A DNA stretch of 20,446 bases from Methanocorpusculum sp. (lineage in GTDB: Archaea; Halobacteriota; Methanomicrobia; Methanomicrobiales; Methanocorpusculaceae): positions 1 to 20,446 of the forward strand of contig DALTWN010000001.1 of NCBI GenBank assembly GCA_029987045.1, in the 5' to 3' direction. Numbering within the stretch: the stretch's first letter is position 1; each line of letters opens with the position of its first letter. A program made the position numbers and the translations under genes. Below the pieces are notes generated by a model. That model had not been told where the DNA came from. It searched no databases and saw nothing but the letters and a program-made list of their open reading frames with translations. Positions 14,169 through 20,446 of this stretch are shown here, piece by piece.

Positions 14169-15263
14169 ATGCCTGCTGTTGAACTGCGGGATCTGATTCA
14201 TTATCCTTTTTTACCTGAAGCACAGAAGGTGTTGGCTTCGCGTGGAATTTCCGTAGCGTCTCTTGCGAAATCGACATCCGGCCAGCAATATCTTGATAAA
14301 GCCTGTTCACGGGTAATGTATGCGATTGATGGAAAGAATCAGTATCCGGAAGATACCTCGGGAGACAATATTTCAGATATTGTCACGTATGTGCTTGCCC
14401 GCATTCTTGTATCCTGTATAAAGGATCGTATGACCATTCAGCGTTTTGTTCGTGCAGAATCAAAACGGGTGTATTCCTATCTCTCTATCGAACAGAACAA
14501 GACGTTGAAGCAGCGTGTATGTCAGGAGTTCGGGATATCCGATGATGCAGAAGAATTAACGGTACTTCAGTATGTTGAAATGGCTGCCAGCATCACCGAT
14601 TCGAAATGGCGGTTGATCAACCGAAAAGTTCAGAATGGTATTGTTGAAATATCTCCGGATGAACTCGAGATTCTATTGAGTGAGAAAATCCGTGCACATC
14701 TCAGTTCATCTCTTCCTCTCTCGGTACCGGAGTCCTTGGCCCAGAGTTTCCAACCCTGGGTCGACAAGATATCTGCCCGTGTTCAGGAACGTACGCTTGA
14801 AGAGTTCGGAACTATTGAAGAGACTGCATTCCCGCCCTGTATCCAGACACTGATTGAAGCGGCCGCTGCAGGTGCAAATATTGCCCATGCAGGAAGATTT
14901 GCCCTTGTAGCTTTCCTTCATACCATCGGTATGCCTGCAGCACAGATTGAGAGTATTTTTGCCCGCAGTCCTAACTATAATCCGGAAATGACCGAGTATC
15001 AGGTCAACCATATTCTGACGAATGAATACACGCCTCCGTCATGTCTTACCATGCAGACCCACGGGGTATGTTCACATAAGGTCGCATTATGTGAAAAGAT
15101 GCCTCATCCTCTCTCCTACTATCGCGAGATGAAACGGCTTGCTGAACGCAAGAAACAGCAGGAAGCACGGCGTCTGGCAAAACTTGCTGAAAAGAAGCAG
15201 GCTGCAGAAACAGCAACGGCCGAGAACACTTCAGCAGACAAAACCGTTGCAGAAAAAAAGTAA
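14169..15263 (+). CDS. priL: DNA primase large subunit, iron-sulfur type
   Basis: Regulatory subunit of the archaeal/eukaryotic primase; with PriS it makes RNA primers. 364 residues. The N-terminal half is helical and starts with the YPFLPEA block. The C-terminal half carries the four conserved cysteines expected to bind a 4Fe-4S cluster: Cys224 in FPPCIQTL, Cys292 in PPSCLTM, Cys301 in HGVCSH and Cys308 in ALCEKMPHPLSYY. After residue about 318 comes a Lys/Ala/Glu-rich helical tail of some 46 residues, which looks like a lineage extension. It follows pcn by 8 bases and lies in the same transcript. The PriS subunit is not in the window. Its stop is 2 bases from that of the convergent aIF2-beta gene. 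Confidence 0.95.
   Translation: MPAVELRDLIHYPFLPEAQKVLASRGISVASLAKSTSGQQYLDKACSRVMYAIDGKNQYPEDTSGDNISDIVTYVLARILVSCIKDRMTIQRFVRAESKRVYSYLSIEQNKTLKQRVCQEFGISDDAEELTVLQYVEMAASITDSKWRLINRKVQNGIVEISPDELEILLSEKIRAHLSSSLPLSVPESLAQSFQPWVDKISARVQERTLEEFGTIEETAFPPCIQTLIEAAAAGANIAHAGRFALVAFLHTIGMPAAQIESIFARSPNYNPEMTEYQVNHILTNEYTPPSCLTMQTHGVCSHKVALCEKMPHPLSYYREMKRLAERKKQQEARRLAKLAEKKQAAETATAENTSADKTVAEKK
15253..15259 (-). terminator. T7 terminator of the aIF2-beta gene within the last codons of priL
   Basis: On the minus strand, seven T come six bases after the aIF2-beta stop. They are the complement of the run of A encoding the final Lys residues of PriL. Confidence 0.45.
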
Positions 15264-15265
15264 GG

Positions 15266-15889
15266 TTAGAGAATTTTCTGTGTAAAGGCAACAGATCCGG
15301 ATATTTTCGTGATTCTGATCTTTACGTGTGCACCGACTTTGACCCCGGATACATAGAGGATATATTTTCCGACGTGGGCAATACCGTCTCCCTTTTTGCT
15401 GATGGAGTCGATTGAGACTTCCATTTCCTTTCCTTCTTCAACAGAAGATGCCGCTGCAGCTGGTTTGTTTCCAGTTCCCTTGCGTTTTTTGATGGGGCGT
15501 TTGGATCCGCAGGCTTCACAGAGAAGCATAAGAACCCGGTCTTCCTTGATGAGTTTGGTATCTGGTCGTCCGCATTCGGAACAGATGACGAAATCTGCGA
15601 CGTATTCTTCAACGATATCGGCAATCTGTGCCGGTTCGAATTTTCCATTGAAGACTGCACGGGTGCCATTGATCTTTCCAGCAGTTCCAAGCTCGCCGCT
15701 GATATATTTGAGGAGGTGTGCTTCTTCACGGTTTAATTTCTCAGCGATTTCACTGAAGTTCTCAAGGACAGTAGTCTTTCCCTCAAGGTAAACACGTGTT
15801 TTTGGGACGATAAAACGTTCACCGGAATCGGTCGGTTCGTCCATTCCTTCATATGCAGCATTCAGCATATCTTCGTATGACTGTGCCAT
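15266..15889 (-). CDS. Translation initiation factor aIF2 subunit beta with C-terminal TRAM domain
   Basis: Beta subunit of the heterotrimeric GTPase factor that brings initiator Met-tRNA to the small ribosomal subunit. 207 residues against about 135-140 for the plain archaeal protein. Residues 1-137 are the aIF2-beta core: a short N-terminal helix, the central alpha/beta domain with RFIVPKT and KYISGELGTAG, and a zinc ribbon with Cys103, Cys106, Cys124 and Cys127 (CSEC and CEAC). A short Ala/Lys linker (135-152) leads to a TRAM-like beta-barrel (about 153-207) with ISKKGDGIAHVGKY and VKIRITKIS, a nucleic-acid-binding module usually seen in RNA-modifying enzymes. I recall the same fusion in other Methanomicrobia, so it is a lineage trait and not a local accident. 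AAGGT (15892-15896) is a modest ribosome-binding site. Confidence 0.94.
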   Translation of the reverse strand: MAQSYEDMLNAAYEGMDEPTDSGERFIVPKTRVYLEGKTTVLENFSEIAEKLNREEAHLLKYISGELGTAGKINGTRAVFNGKFEPAQIADIVEEYVADFVICSECGRPDTKLIKEDRVLMLLCEACGSKRPIKKRKGTGNKPAAAASSVEEGKEMEVSIDSISKKGDGIAHVGKYILYVSGVKVGAHVKIRITKISGSVAFTQKIL

Positions 15890-15930
15890 AATACCTTAAC
15901 TTTGGTTGTGGTAAGGGATAAATGCATGGA

Positions 15931-15940
15931 ATGATATACG
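15931..15940 (-). promoter_or_regulatory. Putative TATA box of the aIF2-beta gene
   Basis: The minus strand reads CGTATATCAT about 45 bases before the ATG, predicting initiation near 15910 and a leader of about 20 bases that includes the AAGGT site. Confidence 0.35.
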
Positions 15941-15962
15941 GATTTCTCCGCAGATTCCTGCC

Positions 15963-15969
15963 AAAAAAA
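15963..15969 (-). terminator. T7 terminator of the phosphoglycerate kinase gene
   Basis: Seven T on the minus strand, seven bases after the pgk stop codon and just before the aIF2-beta promoter. No stable hairpin precedes it. Confidence 0.5.
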
Positions 15970-15976
15970 TGAAGAA

Positions 15977-17194
15977 TTAGTCCCGGAACTTTTCCCAGCT
16001 CTTTTCGATTGCATCGATTGCCGGCAGTTTCTTTCCGGTCAGGAACTCAATGCATGCGCCGCCACCTGTGGACAGATGCGAGTATTCGGAAGCAAGTCCG
16101 AGTTTTTCGATAACGGCTGCAGTATGTCCGCCGCCGCAGACGGTGAATTCTGCGTGCGATGCTGCATGGAGGACTTCGAAGGTTCCCGCAGCGAAGTTTG
16201 CATCTTCAAAGACACCGGCAGGGCCGTTCATGACAACAGTTCCGGAATTCTTCAGGACATCCGAAATGATACTGATGGATTCGGATCCCATATCCATGAC
16301 CGGACAGTTCTTAGGGACCTTTGTCACTGGATATTCATGGCGTTCGTCATTTTCTTTTACGGCAACGAAATCCGGTAGAACAACGCGGTCACCATATTTC
16401 TCTAAAATCCGCTTTGCATGTTCCACTTCATTGTCGTAGCCGAGCGTGTGAATGAGGTTCTTCGACGGTTCTCCGATATCGATTCCCTTTGCCATGTAGA
16501 ATGCATTGGCGACGACACCGATGATGACTGCCTTATCTGCAGTTCCGTTGGCGAGTACATTCTCTGCGACTGCCATGGAATCATCGAGTTTGGTTCCGCC
16601 AAGGACGAATGTGACCGGTTTCGGTGCAGAAGTGAATACCTTCGAGAGCATCTTCACTTCTTTTTCCATCAGCAGACCAGCGACGGTCTTCATTGCATAT
16701 GGGAGTCCGGTAATGGTCGGTTGGGAACGGTGCGCGGTACCGAATGCATCGTAGACAAAGAGGTCTGCCATGGATGCAAGTTTTTTGACTAGGTGAGTCT
16801 TTGCGCCGTCTTCAGGTGACAGGGAGAGGTTTTCTTCACTGGAGAACCGTACATTCTCGAGAAGGAGTACATCTCCCGGATGCGCGTCACGGATTGCGTG
16901 TTTTGCACAGCTTCCGAAGATGTCGTCGACATAGGTTACCGGCATGCCGAGCAGACGTTCGAGTTTGTCTGCATGTGCAGCCAGTGTCGTAAAGTCTTTC
17001 TTTCCAGGTCTGCTCTGGTGGGCGAGAACAACTACCTTCGCATCTTCCAATGCCTGTATGGTAGGTACATGTTCCCGGAATCGTTTATCGTCCAAAATGG
17101 TATTTGAGGATGGGTCGATTGGTGAGTTGAAATCGACACGAAGCAGGACGGTTTTACCGCGCGTTTCTACATCCTGTAGCGTCCCGAAGGTCAT
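15977..17194 (-). CDS. pgk: Phosphoglycerate kinase
   Basis: Interconverts 1,3-bisphosphoglycerate + ADP and 3-phosphoglycerate + ATP; in a methanogen it mainly serves gluconeogenesis. 405 residues from the ATG chosen here. Blocks seen: LLRVDFNSPID near the start, AHQSRPGKK, LLLENVRFSSEE, DAFGTAHR, FVLGGTKLDDS, VVMNGPAGVFE and CGGGHTAAV, the last being the nucleotide site. An in-frame ATG at 17215 would add seven residues. I prefer 17194 because archaeal homologues begin just before the strand TxGKTVLLRVDFN, and because the AT-rich TAGTTTATTTAG (17216-17227, minus strand) touches the 17215 ATG and, as a TATA box, would start transcription at about 17195, making a leaderless message at the shorter start. 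Stand-alone gene between two others on the same strand. Confidence 0.95.
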   Translation of the reverse strand: MTFGTLQDVETRGKTVLLRVDFNSPIDPSSNTILDDKRFREHVPTIQALEDAKVVVLAHQSRPGKKDFTTLAAHADKLERLLGMPVTYVDDIFGSCAKHAIRDAHPGDVLLLENVRFSSEENLSLSPEDGAKTHLVKKLASMADLFVYDAFGTAHRSQPTITGLPYAMKTVAGLLMEKEVKMLSKVFTSAPKPVTFVLGGTKLDDSMAVAENVLANGTADKAVIIGVVANAFYMAKGIDIGEPSKNLIHTLGYDNEVEHAKRILEKYGDRVVLPDFVAVKENDERHEYPVTKVPKNCPVMDMGSESISIISDVLKNSGTVVMNGPAGVFEDANFAAGTFEVLHAASHAEFTVCGGGHTAAVIEKLGLASEYSHLSTGGGACIEFLTGKKLPAIDAIEKSWEKFRD

Positions 17195-17215
17195 ACTAAG
17201 AGATAGGCGCTCCAT

Positions 17216-17227
17216 CTAAATAAACTA
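17216..17227 (-). promoter_or_regulatory. pgk: Putative TATA box of pgk giving a leaderless transcript
   Basis: The minus strand reads TAGTTTATTTAG about 22-33 bases before the preferred pgk ATG at 17194, the spacing expected for a leaderless mRNA. No Shine-Dalgarno is seen close to either candidate start. Confidence 0.4.
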
Positions 17228-17244
17228 GGTGAGTCTAATGCCTG

Positions 17245-17264
17245 AAAAACCGGTAATTTTACCG
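17245..17264 (-). terminator. Hairpin plus T5 downstream of the metalloprotease gene
   Basis: On the minus strand, CGGTAA-AA-TTACCG (17264-17251) is followed by G and TTTTT (17249-17245). It begins 18 bases after the stop of the YgjP-like gene and lies 24 bases ahead of the pgk TATA box, so it may alternatively be an operator for pgk. Confidence 0.45.
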
Positions 17265-17281
17265 TAGGGATTGATATACTT

Positions 17282-18004
17282 TTAAAATTCCCAGTTTCTG
17301 CCATCTGTTTTCAAAAGAGCTTCAGCTTCCCGGTAATTCGGCATCAGACGCTCGACTTCATGCCAGAATACCGCCTGATGGTTCCTGAATTTCAAATGAC
17401 TGATTTCATGGACGATCAGGTAGGTGATCACCATCTGCGGTGCGAGTAGAATTTTCACATTGAGGATGATACCGTTTTTTGGGGTGCAGCATCCCCATTT
17501 TGTTTCCTGTTCCCGTATGCGAAGAACTGGGGGTTCAACGCCGCATGCCTGGGCATACTTTTTGATTTCCGGTTTAAGGCGCTCGGCACCAGTTCGGCGG
17601 AACAGATAGATGACTGCCGTACGTGCCATTTCATCAGCATCCTTTTCATTGAATCCGGCGGGGATGGTGATTTCGAGATCTGTTCCGTTGAAGAAAGCAC
17701 GTGCAGATTTTCCTTCCTTTCTGCGGATGGTGTACAGAGATCCGATGAATGGGATCGTATCTCCATCGTCGTAGGTTCTTGATGGACGTTCTTGCGCGCG
17801 GAACTTGAGTACATGCTTTGCAATCCAGTCTGCTTTGGATTGTGCAAAGGAAAGCGCTTCGTTTTCCGGGTATCCGAGCGGGATGCGGAGCAGGACTTCT
17901 CCGGTGGATTTGACGGTCAGACCTACGGTACGGCGTTTAGCAGAGTATGTCAGGGTTATCGGGTATTTTTCCCCGTTATACTGCACATAGTCCGTACCTT
18001 CCAT
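17282..18004 (-). CDS. YgjP-type (DUF45, M48-like) zinc metalloprotease
   Basis: 240 residues, the usual length. The C-terminal third carries a zinc-protease signature HEISH (His199, Glu200, His203) followed by His209 in RNHQAVFW, the likely third ligand, and ERLMPNY. Before it stands KWGCC (169-173), where family members that I know read WGSC. The N-terminal half is a beta-rich domain with KRRTVGLTVKSTGEVLLRIP. No signal peptide or membrane helix, so cytoplasmic. The family is broadly conserved but its substrates are not established; in bacteria it is often next to restriction genes, which is not the case here. Divergently arranged with the JAMM operon across 43 bases. TTATTTATATTTGC (18029-18042, minus strand) at the right distance suggests a nearly leaderless message. 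Confidence 0.87.
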   Translation of the reverse strand: MEGTDYVQYNGEKYPITLTYSAKRRTVGLTVKSTGEVLLRIPLGYPENEALSFAQSKADWIAKHVLKFRAQERPSRTYDDGDTIPFIGSLYTIRRKEGKSARAFFNGTDLEITIPAGFNEKDADEMARTAVIYLFRRTGAERLKPEIKKYAQACGVEPPVLRIREQETKWGCCTPKNGIILNVKILLAPQMVITYLIVHEISHLKFRNHQAVFWHEVERLMPNYREAEALLKTDGRNWEF

Positions 18005-18047
18005 AGTGAAACATTATCTAACTTCCATGCAAATATAAATAACTGCA
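18005..18047. promoter_or_regulatory. Compact divergent promoter between the metalloprotease and JAMM genes
   Basis: The whole gap is 43 bases. TTTATATTT (18032-18040, minus strand) sits about 25-30 bases before the metalloprotease ATG and fits it as TATA box with a leader of only a few bases. Read on the plus strand the same element lies only 8-16 bases from the JAMM ATG, too close to serve it; ACATTATCTAA (18011-18021) is the better placed candidate for that gene. Confidence 0.4.
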
Positions 18048-18554
18048 ATGAAAGCCCCCAAGTTCTTGAGGAAGAGATCTCAGAAGTCTTCGCAGGTTTC
18101 CTCTCAGTCTCCTAAAGTCTATGGAATTGAAGAGTCTACTCTTTCTCTTCTATTGGAGATGGGGAAGTCGAGATATCCGTATGAATATATGTGTCTCCTT
18201 CGTGCTGAACATGGTGTCATTAACGATACTGAAATTCTTCCGGGGTCCGGTCGTAAGACAGATGCAGGGGATATGTCAAATGATGCCGCGTATGTTCTGA
18301 TGGATTGTCATCCGCTTGGGATGCCGAAAGTGGGGACGGCACATAGTCACCCAAACCCGGGGGAATGGTCGCAGGATTTCATGCTGACTCCTTCCGAACA
18401 GGATCTGCTTACCTTTTCAGAATTGGGAGATGTGCATATCATCGTGACCAATCCGTTCGATGAACATTCATGGCGGGCTTTCAACCGTAATGGGGATCCA
18501 ATTTATCTGGAGATAGTAAAAGATGAAACGAATAGTGGCAACGGGTACTTTTGA
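18048..18554 (+). CDS. JAMM/MPN+ metalloprotease (Mov34/AfJAMM family)
   Basis: 168 residues. The protein aligns by eye along its length with the Archaeoglobus JAMM protein as I remember it (YPxEYxxLL, VGTAHSHP, SEQDL, VHIIVTNPFDEHSWRAFNR). The zinc site is complete: Glu46, His99, His101, Ser116 and Asp119, so an active isopeptidase is expected. In characterised archaea such enzymes remove ubiquitin-like SAMP modifiers; bacterial relatives release cysteine or sulfur-carrier proteins. The loop between HSHP and SEQD holds 13 residues instead of 6, an insertion beside the active site. The first 24 residues are basic and Ser-rich, likely disordered. No Shine-Dalgarno precedes the ATG. Its 3' end overlaps ribL by 32 bases, so the two are translationally linked. 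Confidence 0.9.
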   Translation: MKAPKFLRKRSQKSSQVSSQSPKVYGIEESTLSLLLEMGKSRYPYEYMCLLRAEHGVINDTEILPGSGRKTDAGDMSNDAAYVLMDCHPLGMPKVGTAHSHPNPGEWSQDFMLTPSEQDLLTFSELGDVHIIVTNPFDEHSWRAFNRNGDPIYLEIVKDETNSGNGYF

Positions 18555-18948
18555 TATTCTGCACCCGGGACATGTGTATTTCCTCTCGGAATCACGCAAA
18601 CTTGGCGATGAACTTTGGGTCATCGTATCGCGCGAGGTAAATGTAAAACATAAACAGACCCCTATTGTATCCGAAGAACAGCGGCGTATGATGGTGGCAA
18701 GTCTGAAGTGTGTGGATCATGCCGTTTTGGGCGATGAAAATGATATGTTCAAGCCAATCCGTGAAATAGATCCGGATATCATCACGCTCGGCTACAATCA
18801 ATATTTCGATGAAGTGAAATTACAGGCTGAATTGCAGGCTCAGGGAATCCGCGCAAAAGTGGTGCGGATTCCGGCATATACCGGATCGACCTTCACTTCG
18901 AGTACACAGATAGTTAAAGAAACGCTCAGGAGACGCGGGAATGAGTAA
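18523..18948 (+). CDS. ribL: FAD synthase (archaeal RibL-type FMN adenylyltransferase)
   Basis: Transfers AMP from ATP to FMN to make FAD in archaea. 141 residues, close to the known RibL size of about 150. The nucleotidyltransferase signature is GTFDILHPGHVYFL (8-21) with His14 and His17; the second nucleotide-binding block is near the end, SSTQIV, preceded by the RIPAYTGSTF segment. LGYNQYF (93-99) is typical of the glycerol-3-phosphate-cytidylyltransferase-like family, which is the main alternative, but archaeal members with this layout are usually FAD synthases. The ATG lies inside the JAMM gene, preceded by GGAGAT (18510-18515); the stop overlaps the next start by 8 bases. FAD and F420/flavin enzymes are important to methanogens, so the gene is likely constitutive. 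Confidence 0.9.
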   Translation: MKRIVATGTFDILHPGHVYFLSESRKLGDELWVIVSREVNVKHKQTPIVSEEQRRMMVASLKCVDHAVLGDENDMFKPIREIDPDIITLGYNQYFDEVKLQAELQAQGIRAKVVRIPAYTGSTFTSSTQIVKETLRRRGNE

Positions 18949-19549
18949 CGTCACCATTGATGACGAAGTCGCAAGACTGGTTTCAATTGTCCGGGAAAAA
19001 GGCGGAGAGGCAAAAGCAATACCCGCGTCCTCGGTAGTTACCGGAGAATGGGTCCGCATGAAATGTTATTTCGGTTGCAAAGGATTCGGCAGACGATTCA
19101 GCTGTCCTCCGTATTCTCCGACACCGGAAACAACGGCAAAGGTCCTGTCGGAATATTCTACTGCGTTGCTGGTGCGCTATGTCGGCGATGTGGGAGAACC
19201 TGACCCCAAGCGCTATGTCTCGCATGAAACAACGCGGTATGTTCAGCAGCTGATGCAGACTCTTGAAAAAACTGCATTCATGGACGGGTTCTACAAGGTT
19301 CTCTGTTATACCGGCCATCAGTGCGGATGGTGCGCATCATGCGCCGCAAAAGAGCCGGGAACACGGGAATCCGACTGCCGGTTCCGCAACAAGATGCGTC
19401 CGTCGATGGAAGCTTCGGGTATCGATGTATATGCTACCTGTAAGAACGCAGGATGGGAGTTGGAAGTCCTTGAATGCAGTCAGCGTGAAGAAGGCGGTCT
19501 TCTTCTGAATAAACCGATGACGACGGTAATGCTGCTCCTTTTGGAGTGA
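18941..19549 (+). CDS. DUF2284 cysteine-rich predicted metal-binding protein
   Basis: 202 residues with ten cysteines: 42, 46, 55, 122, 128, 131, 134, 146, 167 and 179. The blocks CYFGCKGFGRRFSCPPYSP and GHQCGWCASC match what I know of DUF2284 (COG5423), annotated as metal binding, with iron-sulfur or zinc the likely ligand. No enzyme activity is established. There is no signal peptide or membrane helix. It starts 8 bases before the ribL stop and is followed after 7 bases by the PP-loop gene, so it is embedded in an operon of overlapping genes; this conserved coupling suggests linked function with RibL or with its downstream neighbour. GGAGAC near 18930-18935 (AGGAGACGCGGG) is a usable ribosome-binding site. 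Confidence 0.85.
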   Translation: MSNVTIDDEVARLVSIVREKGGEAKAIPASSVVTGEWVRMKCYFGCKGFGRRFSCPPYSPTPETTAKVLSEYSTALLVRYVGDVGEPDPKRYVSHETTRYVQQLMQTLEKTAFMDGFYKVLCYTGHQCGWCASCAAKEPGTRESDCRFRNKMRPSMEASGIDVYATCKNAGWELEVLECSQREEGGLLLNKPMTTVMLLLLE

Positions 19550-19556
19550 TTGTGCT

Positions 19557-20446
19557 ATGGGTCAGAACAGACGACAGAAAAAGAATTCCCCGTTCCTTGC
19601 ACCGGTACCATTCTACTGGTGCGATAAATGCCATGCTCCGGTTATGGGGCATGTATGTGCCTGTGGTGCCGAAACTCGTCCTGTTTCGACGACACCCCCA
19701 GGAGATGTCAGGCCGGCATTCGAGCGTGACCGGAATCTGATCAATCGGTTATTCGAAGCTGAATTCGGTGTTCCGCTTATTCCGGATAATCAGATTGCAC
19801 TTCTGAACAAGGTTCCGGATGATGACCGCATGGAAGAAATCATTCTCGGTGGCGCAGTTGTATGCGCTATCCGCTATCTTCCGGCCGAATCCCGCTGGGA
19901 AGTTCTTCCGCGTGAAGCCGCAGCGGAAATCGTGGTTCCGGTAAAACGTATCATCAAAGTGACCGAAGAGGCAGCCGGATTCATCCTGGAAGGCAGCAGT
20001 GTACTGCTTCCCGGAGTAACGTATGTTTCGCCGGAAATCAAGGTGGGGGACTCTGTTTTTGTTCTTGATCCTGCAGGAAAATGCGTTGCGGTAGGTCGTG
20101 CCCGTATGTCCGCGGAAGAAGCCGCAGCATCGACGCGCGGTCAGCTTGTCCGGACCCGAAGGACGCAAAAACCGGTTGTGGATGTCAATCCGTCGACTTG
20201 GGAAGGAACTCTTGCGGCAAATGCAAAGATTCTGGATATCTATGAATCGAAATCAATCGAGTTCATTCGTGATGTCATGGAAAAGAATCCAGGTGTCACG
20301 CCGACTATCTCATATTCCGGCGGAAAAGACAGTCTGGTAACCCTTCTTCTTACATTGAAGACAGGATTGAAGTTACCGATGATCTTCGCAGATACCGGTC
20401 TGGAATTTCCGGAAACGATTGAGAATGTCCATCTTGTTTCCGAGAA
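19557..20446 (+). CDS. PAPS-reductase-superfamily PP-loop protein with zinc ribbon and PUA domain, truncated by window edge
   Basis: The frame is open to the right edge (296 complete codons). Three parts are seen in order. A zinc-ribbon-like segment has Cys22, Cys25, Cys34 and Cys36 (WCDKC, CAC). After a variable linker, residues about 126-205 look like a PUA RNA-binding domain (VPVKRIIKV, LPGVTYVSPEIKVGDSVFVL, AVGRARMS). From about 250 the PP-loop of an ATP-pyrophosphatase appears, SYSGGKDSLVTLLL, followed by FADTGLEFPET, which are the PAPS reductase superfamily marks. A true sulfate-assimilation role is unlikely with zinc ribbon and PUA in front; archaeal proteins of this build are of unknown substrate, with RNA thiolation or sulfur transfer possible. 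GGAGTGA (19544-19550), overlapping the previous stop, is the ribosome-binding site. Known relatives often continue into an Fe-S domain, which cannot be checked here. Confidence 0.9.
   Translation, partial: MGQNRRQKKNSPFLAPVPFYWCDKCHAPVMGHVCACGAETRPVSTTPPGDVRPAFERDRNLINRLFEAEFGVPLIPDNQIALLNKVPDDDRMEEIILGGAVVCAIRYLPAESRWEVLPREAAAEIVVPVKRIIKVTEEAAGFILEGSSVLLPGVTYVSPEIKVGDSVFVLDPAGKCVAVGRARMSAEEAAASTRGQLVRTRRTQKPVVDVNPSTWEGTLAANAKILDIYESKSIEFIRDVMEKNPGVTPTISYSGGKDSLVTLLLTLKTGLKLPMIFADTGLEFPETIENVHLVSE

Noticed and set aside
13795..14310. 171-residue minus-strand open frame across the pcn/priL junction
   Set aside because: Antisense to two recognised genes and without recognisable motifs.
16418..16792. 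124-residue plus-strand frame within pgk
   Set aside because: Antisense to conserved pgk motifs; composition of a shadow frame.
19557..20446. Assimilatory PAPS reductase
   Set aside because: The zinc-ribbon and PUA modules in front of the PP-loop are not found in sulfate-assimilation enzymes, and no other sulfate genes are nearby.
1..20446. CRISPR arrays, tRNA or rRNA genes, insertion sequences
   Set aside because: No regularly spaced direct repeats, cloverleaf-like segments, transposase motifs or flanking inverted repeats were seen when reading both strands; this was by eye and not by a covariance search.

Overview
The window reads as ordinary chromosome from a methanogenic euryarchaeon, most likely Methanomicrobiales and in feel close to Methanocorpusculum. 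That placement is inferred from protein character alone: a 20S proteasome beta subunit, aCPSF1/FttA, PCNA, the iron-sulfur primase subunit PriL, archaeal TyrRS, an aIF2-beta carrying a TRAM domain, a RibL-type FAD synthase, and a secreted protease with a PGF-CTERM-like tail. Genes are densely packed on both strands. I see no rRNA, tRNA, CRISPR array, insertion sequence or integrase, and no gene-free stretch longer than about 260 bases.

Layout. 1-1044 (minus) is the N-terminal part of a glutamate dehydrogenase that runs off the left edge. 1157-3077 (minus) is a three-gene operon: acylphosphatase, a stand-alone protein resembling the pyruvate-kinase C-terminal domain, and a polytopic membrane protein. 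3333-5896 (plus) holds proteasome beta and the termination nuclease aCPSF1/FttA. 6138-8675 (plus) is a large secreted, cell-surface subtilisin-like protease with an unusual insertion in its catalytic domain. 8785-9744 (minus) is tyrosyl-tRNA synthetase. 9831-12650 (plus) is a complete, tightly coupled proB-proA-proC operon for proline synthesis from glutamate. 12658-13299 (minus) is an RlmE/FtsJ-type RNA methyltransferase. 13411-15263 (plus) is a replication pair, PCNA and primase large subunit. 15266-15889 (minus) is aIF2-beta, and 15977-17194 (minus) is phosphoglycerate kinase. 17282-18004 (minus) is a YgjP-type zinc metalloprotease. 18048 to the right edge (plus) is an overlapping four-gene operon: JAMM isopeptidase homologue, FAD synthase RibL, a cysteine-rich DUF2284 protein, and a PUA/PP-loop protein of the PAPS-reductase superfamily cut by the window end.

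Most genes are housekeeping. The parts most worth a second look are (i) the JAMM-RibL-DUF2284-PP-loop operon, which could be a sulfur-transfer or flavin/Fe-S module; (ii) the protease with about 175 extra residues between the APG block and the catalytic serine; and (iii) convergent gene pairs in which the lysine-rich C-terminal codons of one gene supply oligo-T tracts for terminating the opposite gene, in a genome segment that itself encodes the U-tract-dependent termination factor FttA.
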